From assembly GCF_918797505.1 (NCBI RefSeq), contig NC_092793.1, forward strand, positions 74,149,912 through 74,213,911: a stretch of DNA of 64,000 nt, read 5' to 3'. The stretch comes from Bemisia tabaci. Taxonomy: Eukaryota > Arthropoda > Insecta > Hemiptera > Aleyrodidae. The notes below the pieces were generated by a model. That model was not told where the DNA came from. It was given only the letters and a program-made list of their open reading frames with translations, and did no database searches. Position numbers and translations under genes: made by a program. How positions within the stretch are numbered: position 1 is the stretch's first letter; every line of letters begins with the position of its first letter. This document shows positions 56,204 through 64,000 of the stretch, piece by piece.

Positions 56204-56535
56204 TTTGATGATACTTCAAGCACATCCATAAGGCGTGAATAGTGGTATCATATAGCCGTGTGAGTTTGAGGCTACTTTTCAAATCGCAGACGTAATTTTT
56301 ACGCAAATACCTTGATCCGACGGTGTTGTGCATTTGAAAAAACCTCAGATAAAGTTTGCACAAATGTTAGGGATGGTTTTTTTTTCGTTTTGATAGAAAA
56401 AGTTGTCCTCAAGCGTACCCTAAAGTCCAAATCAAGACCAAGTGTCTGATTTCGCCTTCAATTTTGACGACACTTCAAGCGCATCCACATAGCACGAATA
56501 GTGGTATCGAAGAGTCGTGCCAGTTCGAGAGCTTT
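56204..56535 (+). repeat. Tandem unit interrupted by the large inverted repeat
   Basis: TTTGATGATACTTCAAGCAC at 56204 continues the unit broken at 54546. A second unit starts at 56441 (GTGTCTGATTTCGCCTTCAA) with TTTTGACGACACTTCAAGCG. Leaving out the inverted repeat, the period is about 259 bp. The second unit is cut at 56535 by a family E MITE. Confidence 0.75.
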
Positions 56536-56744
56536 CACCGAAAAAAATAGTATGCTGTTTTAGCACCTAGGATGTTAAAAATGTGTCTGGTGATCTCAAG
56601 ATGCTGCCTTAACCGCCTACAGAGTTAAAGTTGCATTCACAGGATGTAAAGTTAACTGCGAGGGCAGTAAAGACAACAACTCCGGATCACCAGACACATT
56701 TTTAACATCCTAGGTGCTAAAACAGCATATTATTTTTTTCGGTG
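56536..56744. mobile_element. Family E MITE, copy 2
   Basis: 209 bp, the same length as the copy at 4129 and in inverse orientation. It starts CACCGAAAAAAATAGTATG and ends TTTTTTTCGGTG, with TT on both sides. Inserted in the second tandem unit. Confidence 0.9.
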
Positions 56745-57583
56745 TTGTTCTGTTGTGGTCTTTAGGTGATAAAATTGCAGCTTAGACATTACTGTATGTC
56801 CTGCAACCCTCCCGTATTGATGCGTATTAAATGAAAAATAAATAATTTTTTTCTTAGTTTTCCTGCGCATCAATTTTAATTTTGGGTTACTCTCAGCCAG
56901 TTTACGCATCCCTTTGAGCCGGTAGCTCTTAATTTCGGGAAATCCATGCTCTTTAATTACCGCCCTGGACCCTCCACTTAAAGAGGGGCCATGACCAGCG
57001 TATCCGGTAAATAGTACATCGGAACAGGGGAGAATCAACTCTCTGAATGGGGTGAGTGAGAGGAGAAGAGGGGAGGTCATTCATTTGATGGACACGCAAC
57101 TGACAGTAGCCGGTTGTGCGTGTCCCAGTAATTAAGATTCTCACCGACCATAGGGCCAGTTAGTTAATCATTACTTCTCTCTGAAGCACCAAAAATTTTG
57201 TTCATCGATGGATCAAGTGTCTCCGAGGGCTACGAACTCTGATTCTCGGGTCACATGTGAACAACGTCCAAACAGAAAGTTGTTCATGAAAACATTTTTT
57301 CGAGACATTTTCTGTGAATTTCTGCCAAAGATAATCATGTTGGTGGTACTAAGTTGAGATTTTGTTAATTATATGGTCCGTTTCAGACCGTTTTTGAGCC
57401 AACACGGAGCTAGCATGATGTCGGCATGGTGCATACACGATTGATTTTCGTGACAGTTTTATTTTAGGTGCGAATATGAATTTCACGGATTCTGCGAATC
57501 TTTTATACTTAATGATGATTTATATGTGCCCGATTCTTTAAAGCTTGACAGTGCCCTAGTCGTCAATAAAATGAGAAGATAAA
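56745..57583. other. No gene recognised
   Basis: AT-rich. A 116-codon minus-strand frame (56730-57080) overlaps the end of a MITE and has no recognisable domain. Confidence 0.5.
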
Positions 57584-57932
57584 GCCCAATTCTCACTATT
57601 AAACTTTTAACCCAACTCTTGGATGCAACTTGTTAAATGAAAAGTTGGATGGTGTGATACTGACGAGAGAAAACGACAATTTGATGAAAAATTGAACGGA
57701 AACTTGGATTTGACGTCACATTCAACTTTTCGAACCTGAAGAACTTTTCGAAGTTGAACGAAAAGTTGGGACGAAATCTACCGACGGACATGAGCCGAAA
57801 CTGTATCTTCGTGAACCGCAGGCTGATGACGATATCACACTGCAACGGTAATTGAATCAATTTTCGTTCAACTTTCAATCCAACTTTTCGTTCAATTATG
57901 TCGGATGAAAATTTTGAAAGTGTGAATTGGGC
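57584..57932. mobile_element. Palindromic MITE N, 349 bp, GCCCAATTCTCACT ends
   Basis: GCCCAATTCTCACT faces AGTGTGAATTGGGC. Internal blocks such as CAACTTTTCG recur in both orientations. No coding capacity. TSD unclear. Confidence 0.75.
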
Positions 57933-58013
57933 TTAACATTTCTTGATAATTTGAAAATTTGCAATGAAGAAACAAATTTTTCGACTGCAGTATAATCTAT
58001 ACCTTAATTGGAC

Positions 58014-58402
58014 CACATTTTGCAATTATGAACTACAACTTCAGGCTCATTCAAGAAACAACCCGTGTGTCATTCGTTTCCCTATATAGATAGGTGCTTT
58101 CATATATCGATGGTGAAACTACCAAACCACGTACCTCGGTTTGCGACGTCGCAGACTTCCTGTCATACTTTATTTTTTAAATGAAAAACTACTTAACGTC
58201 CAGTCTTAAAAATTTCTGTGATTTTTCCTTTTCGTGCGGCAAAAATTCTGTGAAAATTTCAAGGAATGATATTGATTTGGTCTACTTCAAAAAAATAAAA
58301 TGTGAGCGTAGATTTTTAAACACCGCAAACGAGATACGTGGTTTGGTAGTTTCACCGTCGATATATGAGCCAGAAATTGTAAATCTTTGTTGCAAAATCT
58401 GG
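58014..58402. mobile_element. Family Y MITE, copy 3, split by a family C insertion
   Basis: The left part starts ATTTTGCAATTATGAACTAC and has TCAGGCTCA. The right part has TGAGCCAGAAATTGTAAATC and TTGCAAAAT. Between them sits the family C copy 58107-58361 with its TA duplication. Removing it gives about 132 bp, the normal length of the family. Confidence 0.8.
58107..58361 (+). mobile_element. Family C MITE, copy 2
   Basis: 255 bp with TA on both sides. Starts TCGATGGTGAAACTACCAAA and ends TTTGGTAGTTTCACCGTCGA. Opposite orientation to copies 1 and 3. Nested in family Y. Confidence 0.93.
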
Positions 58403-58673
58403 CCCAATTAGAATTCCTCGCCACGTGTCCCGCTCCGCAACTCGCGATCACCGAAAAAAAACGAGGTGCAATCAACTGCGGTTGTGTGCGCGAAAATTGG
58501 AGGCAGATGCACTTTCTCTCACCTTCACCCTCCCTTGCGTAAATTAACGCCTCCCCCCTCCCACTCCTCTGGCCACCCTCTCCTCATTAAAGCTCGGAAT
58601 CCCCTCGGGGGCTGGAAGGGCATTACAGTGACTGACAACGAGCCACAGGGCCTTTCCACCTGCCGCGCTGTCG
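58403..58673. other. No gene recognised
   Basis: GC-balanced spacer with C-rich patches. No features. Confidence 0.5.
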
Positions 58674-58906
58674 CACAGTGGATCGGGTCAATTGGAGAAG
58701 TTAGACAAAAGTTGGAAACTTTAAACGCTTATAACTCCATTCTTACAAAACTTTGAGGTTTTCAAAGTTGTTTCATCGGTTTCCTCGTGAAATTTTCTCT
58801 CAGAATCACCCCTAACAATTTAAAATGTGAAGAATTAAACATCAAAATTTGCAGTTTGAGTAAAAAATTCCATGTCCGACCTCTCTAATTGACTCGATCC
58901 ACTGTG
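58674..58906 (-). mobile_element. Transib-like non-autonomous element, copy 2
   Basis: 233 bp, the same length as copy 1 and inverted relative to it. Both ends begin with exactly CACAGTGGATCG, and the TIRs run about 34 bp. Flanked by the 5-bp duplication TGTCG (58669-58673, 58907-58911). CACAGTG is identical to the consensus heptamer of V(D)J recombination signals. No transposase. Confidence 0.9.
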
Positions 58907-59166
58907 TGTCGGCGCGAGGTGCGGTAGCAAACAATTCGACTGTCTATCAGCTAAACAAGCGGCATGCTTCACAGCAGCTGAGGAAAAACCACGTGGCATC
59001 TGCTTAAACCCCACGGAGATTCGAGGTTTTTGCACAAAAGAACAGAGCTTTGCTACCGTGTAGTGTCGTTTGTGCACACCGTGCACTCTACGGTGCACAC
59101 CGAAAGTTACAGTCCGTGACGTTTGTTCTTGCAATCAAGCGTCACTTCACGAGCGACCTGGGCGTA
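58907..59166. other. No gene recognised
   Basis: GC-balanced spacer; a minus-strand frame of 99 codons (58835-59134) overlaps the Transib-like element and is not credible. Confidence 0.5.
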
Positions 59167-59419
59167 CTGCCGTGCTAAGGAAGAACGCCGTATGAACCTT
59201 CAGACGTTGCCAAATTTTCTTCGATATAACACGAATTTTCAGGAAAACTTATGATTATTTTTCTTCCAATGTTTCAGAGAATATTCTTTGTATTTTGATC
59301 GACATTTCCTGAAAATTTCAAGGAAAAATATTCATAACTTTTCTCAAAAATAAACATTACATCAAAGGAAATTTGGCAACCCTCGAATGTTCATGCGACG
59401 TTTTTCCTAAGCACGGCAG
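59167..59419. mobile_element. Family A MITE, copy 8
   Basis: 253 bp with perfect CGTA duplications (59163-59166, 59420-59423). Ends CTGCCGTGCTAAGGAAGAAC and the inverse, CCTAAGCACGGCAG. The cleanest copy in the window and the best reference for the family. Confidence 0.95.
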
Positions 59420-60240
59420 CGTAGGGTGCAGAACGTTAGGGGGAAATAATTGCAATATCGGTCGAATTCTTGTCGCTCGAATCCGCCTGATTCTGGACTC
59501 AAAATTTGAAAAACGAACAAAATTGCGTTTCAATGGAGCCGTAGATATTTAGCTGCTAGTGAAAGACATTGATGGCCTTCTCTTGTATTCGCCCGATCTG
59601 ATGGACTCAAAATTTAAAACTATTGCGATTACGAGCGGAAAAAAATTTTAGTGGAGCCATAAAGGTTGGGTAACTGTTTGCAGCTGCGTAAAATACATCT
59701 AAAGGTCGCAGTTCTCAAGTGAAAACTCCTCGAAAAGCTCTCTATAATGTTGTCAAGAAAGTTATACTTACAGAAGGGATCGCAAAAATCAAATGTACTG
59801 CATCTTGTAATAAGGATCCATTATTTTTAAATCACTGAATGAAGCATGCGTCTCCAGTGGAAAACTAATGGCATATGGCCTTTCTAAATTAAGCCAGAGA
59901 GATGTTATCCTAATTGCACAATAATGTAGTCAAAACAACTATTATGATACTCCTGGTGTGGGAAAAATGTCACATCTGGGGGTTTAGTTCAGATTCAACA
60001 ATGTTTAATACTCACTTTGATGAGGATATTTTTAGGGCAATATGTTCATTGACCTGGAATAACTCTCTTTTACTCACCGGGCTAGGTTCAGAATCTTTCC
60101 AAAATTAAACACACTCTCCATTGTCTGTGAGGATTGTCTACGCTAATTTCTTCAAAAAATCCGCGCAGGCGCACTTACAATTAGCCTACATTTCCCCGAC
60201 TCAGTTACTCGGCGGGTAAGTGCATTCACTTCCGGTATAC
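59420..60240. other. No gene recognised
   Basis: AT-rich sequence without features. A weak resemblance to family Y at 59860-59935 (CTAATTGCACAATAATG) is not enough to call. Confidence 0.45.
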
Positions 60241-60493
60241 TATCGTGCCAAGGAAGAGGGCCGTATGAACCTACGAACGTTGCCACATTTATTTTGATAA
60301 AATACAAATTTTCTGGGAAGTTCATGAATATTTTTCTTCAATTTTTCTATGAGATTTTATTCATGATTTGATCCAAATTGTCCGGAACTTTCAAGGAAAA
60401 ATATCAATAATTTTCCGCAAAAATGAATTATTTATTTGGGGGTAATTTGGCAATATTGGAATGTTTGTGTGGCGTTCTTCCAATGTAAGGTGG
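60241..60493. mobile_element. Family A MITE, copy 9 (degraded right end)
   Basis: The left end is CTATCGTGCCAAGG with TATA before it. The right TIR keeps GTGGCGTTCTTCC but the terminal ACGGCAG is lost. End set by the family length of 253 bp. Confidence 0.8.
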
Positions 60494-60940
60494 AATTCAA
60501 TTAAGATATTCAACCGGAGTGTGTTGACTTTCCTGCTTGACAAACAGCGGCGCATCCTCTCAGAGATGGGAGAAATCTACGCTTCAACTTTCGTCAAATT
60601 GATCGACTTGAGTTAAGGCAATCAGACCCTGTCGTGGTGAGTATGCCAATGCAGGTGAAACTTTGCGTGCTTTTAAGCTGCTATGACTGCAGCTCTTCTC
60701 CGGGTGCCAGTTTGTCATATCGCTGCAAAAGCTGGAGATGTCTTTAAGGTGACGTCACCGTATGGAATATCTTCTTTGTATCGAGTTCGATCCACACAAG
60801 AAAAAAGATGTAACCTTTTTTCATGAAACTAATAAGAATCAATCGAAATACACATCATTTTCCTGGGGCGTAACTTTTTTAGCGGCTGTTAGGAATAGAT
60901 CACTAGACAGGGTATATTAATTAAAACACTGAGTAACATA
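60494..60940. other. No gene recognised
   Basis: Unique-looking spacer. Confidence 0.5.
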
Positions 60941-61195
60941 TCGACGGTGAAACTACCAAACCACGTATCTCGTTTGCGGTGTTTAAAAATCTACGCTCGC
61001 ATTTTATTTTTTTGAAGTAGACCAAATCAATATCATTCCTTGAAATTTTCACAGAATTTTCTCCGCACGAAGAGGAAAAATGACAGAAATTTTCAAGACT
61101 GGACGTTAAGTAGTTTTTCATTTAAAAAATAAAGTATGACAGGAAGTCTGCGACGTCGCAAACCGAGATACGTGGTTTGGTAGTTTCACCATCGA
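60941..61195 (-). mobile_element. Family C MITE, copy 3
   Basis: 255 bp with TA on both sides. Starts TCGACGGTGAAACTACCAAA, ends with the inverse. Nearly identical to copy 1, indicating recent activity. Confidence 0.95.
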
Positions 61196-64000
61196 TATTC
61201 AAAATTTAACGGGGAAAAAGTTAATCACAAAACACTGTAATTAAGCTTATAAGCGAGATTTAATTATTTAGATTAACATTGATTTAGAGGCAATATCACA
61301 AATGGCGTTAGTCGTATACTCGGACTTACATTTGATAAGGTTAAAATAAGTGACACGTTTTTGAGACGATTTTGGAACTTGTTATGGTGGATTGTTTTCC
61401 AGGTAAAATTTTGAGGAAAAAATACATGACTTTTTTCTAGTTTAGACCTTGTCTAGTGGCCAGTAATAAATGGCTTTCGCTCACTTTTTTAATCTGCCCC
61501 ATATTTTTCTGGAGAAAAACTTGTGTTTTTCCATTCAAGTTCCGATCGTTAATATAATTTAAACTCGTACGAATATAATTCAATATGAATACTGTGCTGT
61601 ATGGATTATGGCGACATGAGATGAATAGCTGTCACAAACCCAACGAAGCGCTAAAAAGTAGTGAGCCCTTGTACGCGGACAGAGAACCGCAGTTACGCAC
61701 CTATTCACATTCAGGTTGCTCCTTTCCGGTAGGTCTATTCCAGGCTCAACGATGCTGTTAAAAAGGACGTAAGTCGATCGGAAAGTGTAGGAGGATGTGC
61801 TTTTTTTGCTGGGCGCGACTTGGCCAACGCGGCGACGCTGCCCATTCATTCCATGCACGGATCCCTGGCTAGGCAACGGGAGCTCAAAATTCAAAACATG
61901 ATTGGCGTTCGTACACTTGCTTATCAATGTTTCGGGTCCACCCGTATTACCGCATAAAGTTTAAACTTTGAGATGGGGTCATTAGAGTGTAACACCCAAA
62001 AGCCATACAAGTAAATTCCAAGCCATTCCACATTATAACAAAAAAAATTAAGAAAATACAATTTTTCAATTTTTTTCAGTGAAAAATTGTGCTTTCAGCT
62101 TTCCACCGCGTTAAAGGCTTGTATCAATCCGCCAGAATATTTCCCTGTCTCTGTATTATTCCTTTTCGACCCAGACTTGACATTTTAAATTTAAGATTTT
62201 TAAAAATCATAATTTTTCCCTATTAAAATGTAATTAAAGTACGGAGGAAACTTAACCGAGCACGATCAGAAGTGGGTTTTTTTTTATTTTAGCTTTTTGA
62301 AAAAGTTCGTTTTTAAATTTTGGTTTTCCGTACCGTTGAAGTCGCCAGGGTTTTCAATACTCACCTCACATCAGCATTGGTTTTACTATTTTTGGAACAT
62401 CTAAAGAAAGTTCAGTGAACGTAAAAATAAAGCGAAGTAAATGGTGGGAATAAATACAGCTCTCAAATAAGTAAGTGTACTCACGAAGAGTAGGATACCA
62501 ATTCAAGAATCGAATTTCAATAACTGATGGGGGAGCTAAAAAAATATTTGTTAGACCTATGCTCCGTTGCATCTTGATTTCTCCATTTTATCCATTTCTT
62601 TTATATATGTGTTAGGTATTTCTATTATATGTTTGAAAAATAGAAACAGCATATTTTCTTTTGAAATAAAATGAAAATCATAAAAAAATGAGCTAAAAAT
62701 GTATTTTTTATTACATTAAGAGGTGAATGTTTGTCATTTACGTAGAGAGAAGAGAACTCGAAAATCGACTCGATATTTAGGAGGAATTTTCGTTTCCAAA
62801 TAACATCACATCACCAGTAATCTAAGTTATTCGAAGCACGACACGCGAAGATAAACGATCCTTTGACATACGATCAATGCGAGGGAATGCTCAATTGATC
62901 AGCCAAAAAACCGGTAGCAATATTTTCGCTAGAATTTTAATCCGCTTTTGTTGAATGATGACTCCTGAGCTCCCAACAGCGTCTATGCTTGGTCAGCTGC
63001 TATCCGGTATCTTCGAGTTTCTTCACAGAGAGCATTCTGCGTTACTGCGACACAATATGTGCAACCATGATCAGGAGTTTCTTACAATCGATCATCGTTT
63101 TTTCTGGTGAGTTCTGAGTGAAAGTAATGTCGCTCATGAATGCACTTGTATCATACTCTTCCACCATGTGAGAAGCTGAATGGTGCCGCCCTTCTCTATC
63201 AAGAAAGATAACACGTTTTTCAGGGTCGAAAGTCTGACAGTTTGAAAATTATCAACGTGTTATGCTCCAAGAATAATTGCGCAAAAACACAATCCAGTGT
63301 TATATTGGTGTATGATACAGTGGATTAAAATTTCAAAGAGACTGGTCCAAATGTTAGTTTGTGATCTTTGGTTCAACATTTAACTTTTTTATTGGAATCT
63401 TATGTCAAAGTTTATTATCAATTTGGTCTCAGCTGGTAAAATTTATGATTGATGTGGGTTGAATTTTAGTTTTAGCCCAAAATAAACGGAAAATTTATGT
63501 CAAACCCTCTTTTATTTAACCATATATTTGTGAGAAAAGAAAAATAATACAATCGACTTTGCTGCGGTTATGTGACATTTTTTTATATGAAAGAGAACTA
63601 TTCATAATTTTTGCGCGAATCTGTGTGATTTTCCTTAATTATCCACTAAATAAAAAAACTCCCGTTAACTTTCATAGATTTTTTGTGTCAGAAAGATTGG
63701 GGGTTATTGTATCTGCCAAGGAAGGAAGTCATATTTAGGGGTAGATTGGACTAATCAATTCGTTCAAATGGTTTGTGCATTAGAAAATATGACACAGAAT
63801 AAGGATGTCGCCGCCAATCTAACACAAAAACAGTATTTAAGCGGCTTAAACGAGATAGAACACTGAAGATTTTAACTCGAACATCAAAACATCTATCAAA
63901 CTAATTTAATTCACTCACTCTGGTGTTAACTGACCATTTCAACGACTGACATTAACACGTTATTAACGGTCCTAATTAAATTGAGCTCAATTAACTACTG
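61196..64000. other. About 2.8 kb without a recognised gene
   Basis: Mostly AT-rich. A GC-balanced part at 61620-61940 carries a 115-codon minus-strand frame (61580-61927) without recognisable domains. The last 100 bases hold several ATTAA/TTAAT cores. No repeat boundary identified. Confidence 0.45.

Noticed and set aside
20694..61121. Similar 60-75-codon frames starting MKNYLTSSL in three places
   Set aside because: They lie inside the three 255-bp family C MITEs. The frame is too short, spans almost the whole element and has no recognisable domain.

Overview
The window reads as nuclear, non-coding DNA from an arthropod, most likely an insect. It is AT-rich with scattered GC-rich patches, has no long open reading frame, and carries no bacterial gene spacing, rRNA, tRNA or CRISPR signal. 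It is packed with short non-autonomous DNA transposons (MITEs) with terminal inverted repeats (TIRs) and target-site duplications (TSDs). The style and sequence of the commonest family recall hemipteran (whitefly-like) genomes, but that is an impression I could not verify. I call no protein-coding gene. The longest frame, 168 codons at 34979-35485, runs through a transposon copy and is not credible.

Layout. 1-13 kb: three copies of a CTGCCGTGC-TIR MITE (family A), two CACCG MITEs (E), a CACTGG MITE (F) and several single palindromic MITEs. 13-20.3 kb: a Transib-like MITE whose ends carry the heptamer CACAGTG, a hAT MITE with a clean 8-bp TSD, a K-family MITE, two abutting I-family MITEs and a 437-bp tandem duplication with an A43 tract. 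20.3-29.9 kb: a 255-bp MITE (C), hairpins, a truncated hAT element fused to a family A fragment, and a nest in which a family A copy sits inside the TSD of a hAT MITE. 30-41 kb: nested C-family and hairpin MITEs, tandem repeats, and a compound family A locus at 40.3-40.9 kb. 41-54 kb: an A46-tailed insertion in a K copy, a hammerhead-ribozyme-like hairpin, a 749-bp TIR element, and a complete 868-bp hAT element with an internal 69-bp minisatellite. 54.5-56.2 kb: a nearly perfect inverted repeat of about 687-bp arms around a 283-bp loop. 57-61.2 kb: a dense cluster of recent MITE copies, including the second Transib-like copy. 61.2-64 kb: AT-rich, nothing recognised.

No genes cooperate here. 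The region looks like a gene desert or a very large intron. Several GC-rich patches (8.45-9.07, 10.3-10.83, 13.28-13.6, 20.28-20.56, 22.45-22.9, 29.34-29.85, 36.5-36.7, 44.1-44.76 and 51.69-51.97 kb) lack repeats and carry TAAT-core motifs. They are plausible but unproven regulatory modules. The most notable items are the large hairpin with no visible TSD, the Transib-like pair with a canonical V(D)J-type heptamer, the family A MITEs with 4-bp TSDs, and the layered insertions that allow relative dating.
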